Shown: positions 22,738-33,348 of the stretch, in pieces | Layout of the letters: each line of letters opens with the position of its first letter | How positions within the stretch are numbered: position 1 is the first letter of the stretch | NCBI GenBank assembly: GCA_003427395.1 | Contig: BFEA01000364.1 | Coordinates: 82,340-141,200 of the forward strand | Direction: 5' to 3' | DNA from: Chara braunii | Taxonomy: Eukaryota; Streptophyta; Charophyceae; Charales; Characeae | Length of the DNA: 58,861 nucleotides | Notes under the pieces: generated by a model | Seen by the model: only the letters and a program-made list of their open reading frames with translations | What the model was told of the DNA's origin: nothing | Database searches by the model: none | Program-made: the position numbers and the translations under genes

Positions 22738-23937
22738 TCTAACTACGAAATCGGGGTCGCTAAGGCTGGAAACCCCCGGTTCGGGTCCTCCCTCGCCCGT
22801 TTTCATCGAGGAACGGGCGAGATTGACGGTTTTATATCCCCATTCCTTCCTTACTCCTCGCCACCTCCGCGCACAAAGTTTTCCTCCTAACTCCATTTCT
22901 ATTAATCCTCTATTCAAACTAACCCCCCCATCGATTTCGCCCTCTTTCAAAACTCCCGTCTAGCCTCACCATCCACCCGATTCTATGGAGAATCGAGCAA
23001 GCTAGCCCTCCTCCCTTTTCTACCATAGCTGGCTTTTGCCATCTCCTTACGACCTCTTTCTCTTCTGACCACTCGTACATTAGCTTGCTTTATTCTAACT
23101 ACCGTTTCGGGATGGCCGGCCCTCAGCCCCCCCAGATCTATCTTCTACTTTCCTAAATTTGTGAGGTATCGCAGGATCTAACTTCTCCTTACTGCGTCTA
23201 GGCTCTTAGCTCAGCCATCTTTTTCTTCCACGAATACATCTGGCCTAGAAATCGTGTCTGATTCGTTCACCCCTTTTCTTTCCCTCATCATACTCTCTTT
23301 CTGCCTTCGTTCCGCTTCTTATCCCCATTTGCGAATGCGCCTAACCTCGATCTTCCACTAAGGTCATTTCCTCCACTCCTTCAGGGTTAACACAACTCCC
23401 GGTAGCGCAGCAGCCCGGCCCGACTACCCGACTGTTCTAATTACTGTGCAGAAAAGTTTCAGAAGGGCATTAGCCAGTTTGAAAAGTTTTTCGCCCCTAC
23501 TCAGCTCTCACTACTTTCGTCGCCCAGTCTGCATGAGTTATTCTTGTAAGCCCCCGCCAGAGCTTCCTCCGGCGTACTCTAACGGGCGACTCACACACAA
23601 ACAACATCAAGGAGTCGGGATGCGGGCCTACAGTAGACCCGAAACGTGCTCAAGGTGAACTGAGCCCTAGTGCCGCCCTCGACGACAGTACCAAATATTC
23701 AAATGAGAACTTTAAAAGTCGAGGCGGGGAAGGCTCCATAAGCCAACTACGCACTCGGCACGGCTGCGCAGCTCCTCCTTGTGCCCTGGGTCACGGACTG
23801 CCCCCTCTAGCCCCGACGGCATGCACACTCAAGCATTTCTTGCGGCAGTCAACGATTGGCGGACGACACCCTCGCTTAAGGTCCCCGCCTTTGAGATTAT
23901 TTCCAGCTCGTATGCACACCAATTTTCCCCCCGGCCT

Positions 23938-23940
<3 letters not shown>
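22738..23940. repeat. R copy 2 host segment between the two Helitron pieces
   Basis: This segment is colinear with copy 1 from 5505 to 6805, but with an empty site for the 521-bp element near 22963 and about 430 bp (23200-23630) that copy 1 lacks. It is ordinary R sequence in its expected order, although it separates two fragments of one Helitron protein. Confidence 0.75.
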
Positions 23941-23986
<46 letters not shown>

Positions 23987-24004
23987 TCACACATCACACA
24001 CACA

Positions 24005-24071
<67 letters not shown>

Positions 24072-24211
24072 ACACATAGCCATTCGGAGTGAACTTGAAT
24101 CTGAATTATGTTATCGGCACCATATCTCTGAGTTCTGAGTGGGCGCATGTCGCCACTTTGCTGTGCACCTGTTTGCATGCATGTAATGTGTGGAAGAGAG
24201 CGAGTTTGATT

Positions 24212-24292
<81 letters not shown>
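23941..24292. repeat. CA microsatellite, interrupted, running into the gap
   Basis: Long (CA)n tracts lie at about 23945-24080 and 24213-24292. Between them is about 130 bp of unique sequence containing no gene. Open frames of Thr-His or Cys-Val repeats across this tract are artefacts. Confidence 0.95.
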
Positions 24293-24494
24293 NNNNNNNN
24301 NNNNNNNNNNNNNNNNNNNNNNNNNNNNNNNNNNNNNNNNNNNNNNNNNNNNNNNNNNNNNNNNNNNNNNNNNNNNNNNNNNNNNNNNNNNNNNNNNNNN
24401 NNNNNNNNNNNNNNNNNNNNNNNNNNNNNNNNNNNNNNNNNNNNNNNNNNNNNNNNNNNNNNNNNNNNNNNNNNNNNNNNNNNNNNNNNNNNNN
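24293..24494. other. Assembly gap (202 N)
   Basis: A run of N is flanked on both sides by CA/AC repeat. The order, orientation and distance of the flanking contigs are therefore supported only by scaffolding. Confidence 1.
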
Positions 24495-24549
<55 letters not shown>

Positions 24550-24550
24550 C

Positions 24551-24590
<40 letters not shown>
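24495..24590. repeat. AC microsatellite followed by (AATC)n
   Basis: (AC)n runs to about 24544, then about ten tandem AATC units run to about 24590. Confidence 0.95.
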
Positions 24591-24591
<1 letters not shown>

Positions 24592-24890
24592 CCATTTTTT
24601 TGTTTATTTGTTTTCAAATTTTGCATCTGCATTTTTTTTAAACACCTTATTTCCCTGCAAAAAAGTTAAAAAAACAGAAATTCATTTAAAGAAAAAACAC
24701 AGGTCGACTCGGGGACCATATATATCATGATAAAAATTACACAAAAAAAATCCTGCCTTTTTTTTGTTTTTTAATTTTGCTTAAATCGATTTTGATTTTT
24801 GATTTTTAAAAAATCTTAAACAAAGTCGGATTCCAAAAAAAAATATAAAGGAGTGTAGGGTTTTCCAAGCCCTACACCCCCATATATATA
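24591..24890. other. AT-rich non-coding stretch outside the Helitron end
   Basis: I see no gene. A hairpin with arms GTGTAGGG and CCCTACAC (about 24853-24877) lies 14 bases or so outside the Helitron terminus, followed by TATATATA. Confidence 0.5.
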
Positions 24891-24935
24891 CTAGCTAAGC
24901 GCCCGCGGTGCGGGGGATGCGGGCAATGCCCGCAA
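24891..24935 (-). other. Helitron 3' terminal hairpins and CTAG end
   Basis: Two stacked short GC hairpins precede a terminal CTAG followed by T. Helitrons end in CTAR with a hairpin about 10 bases before the end and insert between A and T. The extra inner hairpin is unusual but may simply be part of a longer structure. Confidence 0.75.
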
Positions 24936-25039
24936 AAAAAATAAAAATAAAAATAAAAAATTAGGCCTAAATAAAGCTGCAAATTTCATTTCATTTCACC
25001 ACTATTAACGAATTCAAGAAATGAAATACGCATAGACAG

Positions 25040-25316
25040 ACAGAGAAAGGGAGAGAGAAAGAGAAAGAGAGGGAGGGAGAGAGTAGAGAGAGAGTGAGAT
25101 ATGGAGACACACAAAGACAGAAAGAGAGAAATCAATAAAAGAGCGGAGAAAAAAAAAAAATCAACATCAGTATAAAAACAAAAGAAGTTTAACATGAACA
25201 TTATTGACGCATTAAAATTAGCAAGCGGCCGCAGTATGATCAAGGCGCAATAATTGCGCAATGGAATCGACCTTAACGCAAAAAAATGTAATACTGTCAA
25301 CTCAAAATTATTTTGT

Positions 25317-25396
<80 letters not shown>
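25040..25396. repeat. GA-rich tract (25040-25100) and (TC)n microsatellite (25319-25396)
   Basis: These are a purine-rich GA tract and a pure (TC)n tract on the same strand about 220 bp apart, within the non-coding 3' part of the Helitron. They are complementary and could pair. Confidence 0.9.
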
Positions 25397-25401
<5 letters not shown>

Positions 25402-25661
25402 ATCCGCCCTCCCATTTATTTATGTCTCTCTTCCTATCTTTCTTGCGAGGGCAATTACTCAACCATAACCGAAGCTGATCATAAAAACTTTATCATTAAC
25501 GTAACGCTTGGATAAACAGTGAATCAACAGCTTTCTCTCCCCTATCTCTCTTATAAGACCAATCAACTTTCTTCACTGGAACGATACTCTTGCAGCACCT
25601 CACGAACAAAAACTTCTTGCAGCATTTTGCGACGATACTCGTGAAAAGTTCTGAATCGACT

Positions 25662-26306
25662 TTATCTTTGCCGATTGAAATCAAGGTGAATTGCAGCATC
25701 CACACATCTCCAAGTGTTCATGCTCGTATTTAACGACGTTGCTGCTTCCACAATATCTCGCACCCTGTGAGAACTGTCAAGATAGGACAGGTGTGCAAGT
25801 ATCTTTTTGGGACCAATAGATTGAAAAGAGTCGTACACAGCGATGTCAAAGTCGGAAGAACTTGGTTGTTCCAAGCGTCCTGTAAGGACATGCAAATGGT
25901 TTGTTGATGGCGTATCAACGGGCAGAATGGAACTCATAGGACAAGGAGTAGGCCGAGTGGCCGGCAAAGCAGAAACAACAACAGAAGGAGTGACAATCGC
26001 GGTTGACATGTTGGAGGGTGAAGCAAAATCCGCAAGACGTTGAAAATTTGGAGGAGACGCCGTTTGAAGGGGAACTCTAGGGATTAGAGCAGAATGAGGA
26101 GCGGAAGAAGCAACAATGGGAGGAATCCTTTCGAGAAGCTGCTCTACACGTGCATATTTGTGAAAAGCTTGCGGAATGGTCCCTTCTGTCGAACAATGAG
26201 GCAAATGAAACGTCATCCTAGCAATCTCCTCATTAGACAGAGCGATGAACTCATCATTCAAAAGCGATTGCAACATGGAAGAAGCCTCAAAATCCGAAAC
26301 ATTCAA
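25662..26306 (-). pseudogene. Helitron ORF3, unknown protein
   Basis: An open frame of 214 codons follows ORF2 and overlaps its end by 20 bp in another frame. It begins MNVSDFEASSMLQ. It has a Ser/Pro/Thr-rich middle (about residues 65-145) and ends near LDFNRQR. I recognise no domain. The overlap may be a frameshift or a missed splice, so that ORF2 and ORF3 could be one protein. The same strand and the position before the Helitron 3' end suggest an element-encoded accessory protein. Confidence 0.45.
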
Positions 26307-27168
26307 CGCATATTAGTGAGTTTGTTTCTCTTTTCCATTCCAGGAAATTTTCCTTTATTCGTCGATCTTTTACAACTGTGGCATTTTTGATAAACATCTC
26401 AAAAAGAACCTCAGTCAAGACGTTTTGGATGCCAACCTTCTTCGCATCGTCAAACCATCTAGCAAGGTAAGCGCGAGGATTCAGAGTGCGAATTGCGGGT
26501 GCATCGTTATTATCAGGCACCACAACAACGCTGGGACGATTTTGTGGCCGCAATGTGCCGCAAACATGTCTTTCACGTCCACTACGTTGAAATTGCAAAG
26601 ACGAATCATTAACACGTCCACATCCAGCAAGAGGTGCACAAAACGCAAGAGATGCAAGTACATCATCAGGCAACTCAAGCAGTGCTTTTGCAATCTGAGT
26701 TGCCGTTTCATTAACAACAGGTTGTCGTGCCACCTGATTATCAGCCAACGTAGCCTCGAGCATATCGGACGAACTCATAACATTAGTTTTGGCACCACGT
26801 CTCTTTCTTTTCTTGAATGTAGAATGAACGTAGTCTTCTTTTGAATCACCTGTAACATCATCATCATCGTCATCAGCAAATGTAAGCTTCACAGGCTTAC
26901 CCGACAGAGCTTCACACGAACCATCCCCATCACCAAAACAATGATCACTATCCCCGTCCACAACCATTTTTTCAGCACCATCAAGGGTATTCACTCGCGA
27001 ACATCCACGATCAACATCACTAACAGCACGATGATCGTCCCGAGCACATTCACTTCTAAGATTCACCGACCTTTCATCATTTTCACTTTTCTTTGACCTC
27101 TCAGAACGTTGGGCTCCAACTTTTGATCCAACATTCGTATCTTGTCCAATGATATTGCTGGTTGCCAT
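26287..27168 (-). CDS. Helitron ORF2, unknown acidic protein with basic NLS-like motif
   Basis: A 293-codon frame starts at ATG (27168), 50 bp after the putative 3' splice site of the helicase intron. It is rich in charged residues: an Asp run (about residues 100-106), then KKRKRRG (about 120), which could be a nuclear localisation signal. Later it reads LPDDVLASLAFCAPLAGCG and a C-terminal segment WFDDAKKVGIQNVLTEVLFEMFIKNATVVKDRRIKENF. I do not recognise a family; it does not look like the RPA-type or endonuclease accessory proteins known from some Helitrons. It lies between the helicase and the 3' end on the same strand. It is open throughout, unlike the helicase. Confidence 0.55.
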   Translation of the reverse strand: MATSNIIGQDTNVGSKVGAQRSERSKKSENDERSVNLRSECARDDHRAVSDVDRGCSRVNTLDGAEKMVVDGDSDHCFGDGDGSCEALSGKPVKLTFADDDDDDVTGDSKEDYVHSTFKKRKRRGAKTNVMSSSDMLEATLADNQVARQPVVNETATQIAKALLELPDDVLASLAFCAPLAGCGRVNDSSLQFQRSGRERHVCGTLRPQNRPSVVVVPDNNDAPAIRTLNPRAYLARWFDDAKKVGIQNVLTEVLFEMFIKNATVVKDRRIKENFLEWKRETNSLICVECFGF

Positions 27169-27218
27169 TCCTTTCCTCTGAGCACGAGTGTCATACTTAT
27201 GCGGAATTCGGGAGTCGC

Positions 27219-27292
27219 CTGCAAAAAAAAAAAATGACGAAAATTATTTTGGAACGTAACGACTCGACAGAACAAAAAAAAACATGACTCAC
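27219..27292 (-). other. Putative 74-bp spliceosomal intron at the helicase 3' end
   Basis: On the minus strand a GTGAGT donor (27292-27287) is followed by T-rich sequence ending in a 12-T tract and TGCAG (27219). Splicing would extend the helicase by a few residues to a TAA in the next exon. Donor, tract and acceptor all fit the consensus, but no transcript evidence is available. Confidence 0.5.
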
Positions 27293-27295
27293 CCT

Positions 27296-29395
27296 AAAAG
27301 TTCATGATATACAATATTCTTCGTAAAACAATTCTTATCAGGCAATGCAACACGGATGTTGTTGCGATGACCAACACGAGACAAAGCGACATACAGTTAG
27401 TTATGCGCAAAAATCGGTTTGCGTAGCCAAACCCCTGCACGCGATACAGTTTGTCCTTGCGACTTGTTAATCGTGACAGCAAAAGCGAGACGGACATAAA
27501 ATTGCCTTCTAAACCATTTGAACCCTGTGGTCTCACCATCACTTTTCAAATCAATCTTGGGGATCAGTGTTGTCTTACCCCTGTGCATTATGGTAACTTC
27601 ATACAAATTATCATTAACGATCTTTTTCAGAATCAGCCTTGTACCGTTGCAAAGTCCTTGCTTCGGTGACAAATTTCGCAAAAGCATCACAGGTGCACCA
27701 ATTTTCAAACGCAGCTTGTGAGGAGGAAGGTCAGATTCGTCGAGAGAGTTTAAGAAGTCCCGCTCAACAATAAGTCCCGTATCATCCAAATCAGGAAAAT
27801 CAACACTAAAAAGGTCACGCACCTCCCCGGGAAAGTCATCAAGAACACGGTTAACAGAACCGACATCATCATTAGTAGGGCATAAAATTAATCGAGGCAA
27901 GAAATGATCGGCACACATCATCAAACGTCCATGAAATCAACTCATCAATCGATTTATCCGTAGAAATCTCACGTGGCAATCTGACCGCAGCAGGTTCATT
28001 AGGAACAACACGAGGATGGTCACCATTCCCAATTCGCATCAAAACGTGGGCATACATTTGTGCCATTTCATCATTCTCCAGGCTTAAGATTCACATATTT
28101 TCAATCAATTGATGAACCTCAAAAAGTTTCCATAAAGGGGACATTTTCATGGACGCATCAATTTGTTGCGCTCGCGATCCATGTTTCACAACAGGCAAAA
28201 CCTGTCCCAAATCTCCAGCAAGAAGTAGAACTTTCCCACCAAACGGCTCATTGTTGTCAAAGAGGTCCCAAAGCGTAATGTCAAGAGCTTCCAAGTAGAC
28301 CTTGTTACTCATCGGAGCCTCGTCCCAAACAATCAAGTTCGCACGGCGGATAAGCTTTGCAAGATCACTTTGTTTCAGAATTAAAAAGGGATGCGTGTTA
28401 TCAAGTTTCAAAGGTGCGCGAAACCGTGAGTGAGAAGTCCGACCGCCCATCAAAAGAGTCGCCGATATCCCACTGGACGAGACGGCCAATGCAATGCCAA
28501 AACGGGGCCTAACGCCTGCCAAAATTATTTCAATGCAAAAAATCTTTCTTGTTCCAGCAGGTGCATCGACAAAAGCACGCAACGGTCTTTTCTCTTGCAC
28601 AGCCCGAACGATTCTTTCCACCAAAACTCGTTGACGTGGACGAAGAGGTCGAAAATTAGAGTCGTATTTGCGTTGCATTTCAATCGGATTATACGACTCG
28701 TCATTTAGAATCGACGATACCGTTCTTCTCTCGTAATGTCTGGTTATGTTCTCAGCAATTGTTTCCCCATCCAGCATCGGATAATGAAGGCAAAAGTGAC
28801 GGATGTTTTTTCCAGACTCTTGCAAAATTCGATCAAGATGGAATAACACCAACGATTGCAAAATGTTCGGGGGAACGATTTCACAGCCGTGGCGATACTA
28901 AAAATCGTTAGACATCTTATCCCAATGTCGTTCGAAGAAACGGACCGGATCATTCACTGGACCAAACGCGAGAAGCATAGCGAATATTTTACGAACTTCT
29001 TCAGACATGTAATGTGCAGCGGCTGTGTCTATGCATTGATCGTATGCATCGTCCGTTTGCAAAAGGCCCAATCGAAGACAAACGGATCAGAAAGAATCGT
29101 ATTCCACTCCCTCCACTGTACGAATTTCAGCAAAAGAGCGTACCCCACGAGAATGTTCATAGTTCAACAACAGGCGCAGATAAAATCGTTCGTCTTCCCT
29201 GATCCTCACATGGTGCAACTGAGATATCTTTTCGAAGGGACCACCGTGAAGATCACGCTTTCTTCGGTTCCACTTCTTATTTTTGTTATCCCACACATGA
29301 GTATTAATGATCTCTGCGTATAGAGGAAGTTCGTCCTTAGGAACATGCTCATTCAAAGAGTTGTGTTCCATCCATGCCGTCAAACGATTGTTCAA
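27296..29395 (-). pseudogene. Helitron PIF1-type helicase domain, inactivated
   Basis: From 29395 it reads the Rep-helicase linker (LTAWMEHNSL, WDNKNKKWNRRK, ERFYLRLLLN, FAEIRTVEGVEY), then the PIF1 core. Walker A is VDAPAGTRKIF (family GPAGTGKT), Walker B is LIVWDEAPM, then AGDLGQVLPVV, LRLKIGAPVMLLRNL, CNGTRL, VRLAFAVTINKSQGQT and LYVALSRVGHRNN. The frame is broken by TGA after EYDSF (about 29089), TAG after KMSNDF (about 28900), TGA after LIENM where Arg is conserved (28091-28093), a frameshift near 27925, and TAA before LYVALSRV where Gln is conserved (about 27396). Loss of GKT in Walker A would abolish ATP binding. Intact helicase unwinds DNA during rolling-circle transposition. Confidence 0.9.
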
Positions 29396-29396
29396 A

Positions 29397-29750
29397 ATGG
29401 AGTCGTTTACGACAATCAGCGTGTAGTTCCTTATAACCCGTTCTTGCTAATGAGGTTTAATTGCCACATAAATGTTGAATATTATGATAATGTGAAGGCC
29501 TGCAAGTACGTGTACAAAGGGTGTGATCGTGCTGTGGTTTGTGAGCAAGATAATAATGCACAGATGGACGAGGTCAAATTGTACCAAGATATGCGTGTTG
29601 TAGGTGCATGCGAAACATGCTGGCGTCTGTTTGAGTTCGACGTTGCAGAACAATGGCCCGCGGTCGAAAGATTGCCCGTGCATCTTGAAAACATGCAAAA
29701 AGTGCAATTCGAACCTAGCACTGAGCATGACGTTGTTTCGCAAGGGCCCC
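29397..29750 (+). pseudogene. Helitron Rep protein, tyrosine-region fragment, opposite strand to helicase
   Basis: The frame reads NGVVYDNQRVVPYNPFLLMRF, NCHINVEYYDNVKACKYVYKG, DEVKLYQDMRVVGACETCWRLFEF and AVERLPVHLENMQKVQF. This is the segment that follows the PHAHIL domain in Helitron proteins. The KYVYKG stretch is the region of the catalytic tyrosines and looks about four residues shorter than I would expect, possibly losing one tyrosine. It lies on the plus strand, immediately beside the minus-strand linker at 29395. In an intact gene its far end, not its near end, would join that linker. It ends where R sequence resumes at about 29751. Confidence 0.8.
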
Positions 29751-30495
29751 CGAATACTTAAGAACCCGTAGGTCAACCTAAAAAGACGCACGCTGAAGGT
29801 CCTTGACCGTCGCGACGGCCACCAAATCCAGAGCTGCATATGAGTCGAGTAACACCAGAGCAAAATAGTAGTAATAAAAGAGTAAATAATAAAAATATTT
29901 AGAAACTTTGAATCGTCAGAATACGATGAACGAAGGAAAGGAACCGCTAGTACAGTTCCGACGCTGCCATTGGCAAAACCAACGGGAATAGTCCCGTCGG
30001 ACCCTCAACCCATCGCTTCGTCTGCGCCATTTTGATCCCCGTGTTGTCCTCGGTCGGTCTCATTCCCTGAATCTCTTTGACGAAAGTCTGACGCCGGAGC
30101 CGCTAATGCTAGGCCCAAGTCTGAGTCTAGCTCTGACGGACACCTGAAATAACCCAATACTGCCCGACGCACAGACCTACAAAAACGATCTCAAAATCAC
30201 ATGGTTGTCGATGTCGTCCTTCGTACGTACGCACAGGTCATAGACAAGCATATCAACCAACGAGACAAAAGTTTTTTAATCCTAGCTTAATCAGGAGTAA
30301 TAATCTGGTCGGCGACTACTCCGACTCTCTCAGCCATCAACCCAAAATAAAAGATCACGCACGCCTCAAACCCGCATGCCCACACACTCTGTATTCTGGT
30401 CAACCATCAGTCGTATAAACATCGGAGACTGCCGCGACTAGCGCGGTATACTTACGTTGAACTAAACCTATTTTCTGTCACTTGCAAAAACCAAG

Positions 30496-30521
30496 GCGAA
30501 TACCCTTGTAAGGGTATTCGC
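30496..30521. repeat. Hairpin at R block terminus, copy 2
   Basis: Perfect 10-bp arms GCGAATACCC/GGGTATTCGC surround loop TTGTAA. The position is equivalent to 7540-7565. Confidence 0.85.
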
Positions 30522-30683
30522 GCCGACAACTTACCGGACCATACTAAGCGATGCCCCCGTCGCTTCGCAGAATCGAAAACTATAAATCCATTAATAACTC
30601 AAAATGCTGACGAGAAAGGAACCAATCTAATTAGCCGACAGACTCAGGGTTGAGGCCTCCAACAATCCAAACCCTTACAACTA

Positions 30684-30763
30684 TATGCTGCCAGGATTCT
30701 AACCTGGGTCTTCATTGTCTCACACTAGGACGCAGGTGTACTGGACATACGTACTACAACATA
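30684..30763 (-). ncRNA. tRNA-shaped 80-nt sequence, I copy 2
   Basis: This is the counterpart of 7729-7808 and again 80 nt. The acceptor-like stem (TATGTTG/CAGCATA), the adjacent CCAGG-TTAGAAT-CCTGG arm and the GTAC/GTAC stem are all unchanged, while the middle has several differences. Conservation of exactly the paired parts is suggestive only, because the copies are closely related overall. Confidence 0.5.
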
Positions 30764-32064
30764 AGTTCCAGCGGCTCCTCTCAACTGTCCTCTCCCCTTC
30801 GTCCTAGACAAACGCTGGTTTCTTGTTAAGTGTCCTTAGTCTCTACCCTGCGAGCAGGGCCATAACTAAGGATGCGGGCCCTAACCGAGACCTTAGAAGG
30901 CACTCTTGCCTCCTTCCAATAATTCTCACAATCAAACATATATATATATATATATGAATCTTATCTCAACACACCTCTTGCAGTCTAGTACAAGAAAGAC
31001 AGGTCTCCATCTTGGCCCACTATATTCTGGGTGATTGTACCAGATCTACGACCTACCGCGCTTGTTATTTTAGCGATAGTGCCCTCGCAGGTTGCGCCAC
31101 GATAGGCATTTTCTCCTGATAAGCATTCAATCAGGACTCAAAAAAGACTCGACTCTCATCCCACGCCATCCCGCGGCAGGTAAAACCCTCTAGGGTGGCC
31201 ACACCCCTTTAAGTCTTTACCCCTTTTGGCCAGACGTGGACCCGTTGTAAGGTTGCGTAAATCTGCAGCCGATACTAAGGGTTGCGCGCTAGTGATGCTA
31301 AACTTCACCGTTAGCTTGGTATTCTCATAAATTCCCAGGATTTAGCACAAGCGGATGGACGGAGTGTCGCAACAATACAGGCCTATTGCGGGACAACGGA
31401 GAGGTCTGTCACAAATGAAAGACATTTATCTGTCCGCTGAGGATCAACACAGAGAGAACATGTCAGTCTCTCCACTATTACAAAACAGAATCACCGCCAG
31501 GTCCGCAAGGGCGTGACCTCCTCACTTGATCAGGGTCAGAAGACCATACATGCCGAAACATCTCCCGATGAAGTTTTTTGCGACCTTTTAAAATTTTACC
31601 AATGACCAAGGAAAAATGTGGTCTTCCTCGTCAGACTTTATCGTTCAAAACTAACTTACCATGCCATTGGATCTATTCACCCCCTTTCATATAAAGGAGG
31701 TCACACTCACTAGGTCTCCAATCATCCCTTCTCTGTTTAGGATGAACTCTCGCGCGACCTTTCATTAAAACATCTTCCCTCTCTGAAGATGAGCTTCCCA
31801 TAAGCAAAAGACTGCCTTCTGACAAAAGGCGTCTCTATCATAAAACAACTCAAACCGAGAGACCAATTCATGGGTCCTCATCATAACTCAACAATAAACA
31901 TTTGGCATGTCAAGCATTCGAGTCTCAAAGACTTATAGATCCATTAGGATTCTCACAATTTTCCTAGGTTGTTGGATCGGACGTCCGGGACCCCCCCGAC
32001 CATCGGGGATGTCCAACGGACGTCTGGTCGGACGTCCGACCGGACAAGGTATGTCCGACCTAGC

Positions 32065-32144
<80 letters not shown>

Positions 32145-33348
32145 CAGAAAAAACTGAAAAAAATATATGTTATGTAACATAACAATACAAGCAACGTCTG
32201 CCTTGGAGTAATGTTCAAATTCGCAGCCAATCATGAGTTAAAAATCAAAAACCGAAAAACAAAATTGTGTTTCCGGATGACGGGGGTACCGGACGTATGG
32301 GGAGACGACCGGCCCCCGGACCATTGGTAACCTAGCAATTTTCATAAAACAGACTGCACTCCCTCTCCTTTTACTAGACCCTATCACCCGTCCGTGGGCA
32401 GATGGCACGAGTGTACTGAAGAGTAGACAGTTTATATTCATTCACATTCACGAAATACACAGCACATGAGATGTTTCTCATACATCTCTCTCACAAAACC
32501 ATCATACATCAGGATAAAACCACACATGCGAGAGTGATTGTGATAGTCACATACAAGGGAATAGTCTTAGACAAAATCTCAACTCAATATACACTCAGGG
32601 GTATAGTATCCCAACTCAAAAGCTAACTAATATGGTCTTGAATTACATATATACACATATAGTTGAACAATCTCAACTCAGACTTGCACCAGTGTCACAC
32701 ACAACAATCGCGACCTCCCTTACAAGAGCTAAAATTGAAACAGGCTTGATCAGGACGTAATCACTTCCCTCATATCAGAGGGATCCTAAGTAATTCATGA
32801 CTTACCCAAATATCCAAGAAAGGTAAGACTAAGACATCATTTATACCCAAGTCTTTACAACTACACTTCTAGGTTAGAGAGTCTACATCCCGCACGCTGA
32901 GGTCTCTTCCTAATTCTCTCATACCTCTTACATATGTACAACCATCTGGACCTAAACACGAAGTAGGCCCCATATCCCCTTCTCCCAACGATAGGTCTAG
33001 TGGAGTAGATTTTCATTTCGTAACAATGTCCTTAAAACCACTCCTTGCTCTATCCACTTCGGAGACACTCCAATAACACGATTTGAGAGAGTCCTAACAT
33101 ACCCCACATATATAGTTGTTCTATTGGGATTCCTCCCGCCTGCAACTCGGGTTGTCTTACCGGACCATTATTATGAAACTCTTTCCCTTTGTACCCTGTG
33201 CCTATTTACCGCAGCTATATAATTGTGATTTTTTGCTGATGCTTGTAGTTTACTCAAATCTCCAGGCCCTTCTCACGCGAACCCTTCTTCTCCGCAACTA
33301 CATTCAGGAGGCAGTGCTCGATGGTCCATCTCGCTGCAAAGCTTCTTT
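30764..33348. other. I copy 2, non-coding stretch
   Basis: This stretch is colinear with 7809-10024 apart from the 372-bp insertion. An (AT)n tract lies near 30938-30955. No gene is supported. Confidence 0.6.
31964..32335. mobile_element. 372-bp hAT-like MITE, GGACGTCC-arm type
   Basis: The element is flanked by a perfect 8-bp duplication, CAATTTTC, at 31956-31963 and 32336-32343. The empty site is at 9012-9019 in I copy 1. The termini are CTAGGTT and AACCTAG. Both arms are filled with palindromic GGACGTCC/CGGACGTCCG-type words. The middle (about 32142-32262) matches, in inverted orientation, the middle of the element at 2373-2743, including the words CTCATGATT/AATCATGAG and CTCCAAGGCA/TGCCTTGGAG. 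A run of 76 A (32066-32141) separates the left arm from the middle. It is non-coding, and the near-identical length to the other member supports a common family. Confidence 0.85.

Larger units (their letters stand above)
24891..29395 (-). mobile_element. Helitron, 3' part with intact 3' terminus
   Basis: On the minus strand the helicase pseudogene is followed by ORF2, ORF3 and non-coding DNA. The end has the canonical Helitron form: a GC hairpin (CCCGC-ACC-GCGGG, about 24914-24902), then CGCTTAG, then CTAG at 24894-24891, with T as the next host base. A second hairpin, GCGGGC-ATT-GCCCGC, lies immediately inside it (about 24933-24919). The coding strand and the terminus agree in orientation. 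The 5' end (TC) was not found. At 29395 the element breaks and meets another part of the same protein in opposite orientation. Confidence 0.8.
17046..30525 (-). repeat. R block copy 2 with Helitron insertions
   Basis: This is the same block as 957-7566, enlarged by two Helitron-derived inserts (21466-22737 and about 23941-29750). Between them lies host R sequence 22738-23940, colinear with copy 1 from 5505. Without inserts the block is about 6.4 kb. It has the seven-core 120-bp repeat, the hairpin array and the terminal hairpin. A 202-bp assembly gap lies inside the second insert. Confidence 0.6.

Noticed and set aside
22738-22890. C-terminal extension of the Helitron Rep fragment
   Set aside because: The sequence is host R repeat also present at 5505 onward, so the fused frame is accidental.
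23941-24550. Long Thr-His and Cys-Val repeat frames
   Set aside because: These are translations of the CA microsatellite and the N gap.
21466-29395. Reassigned nuclear genetic code with TAA/TAG read as Gln
   Set aside because: Several in-frame stops are TAG or TAA, one at a conserved Gln. However TGA also interrupts conserved positions, one of them an Arg, a frameshift and dead Walker A are present, and the gag frames end normally. Ordinary decay explains the pattern better.
31969-32182. Frames across the 76-A run
   Set aside because: Poly-Lys or poly-Phe artefacts inside a non-coding transposon.
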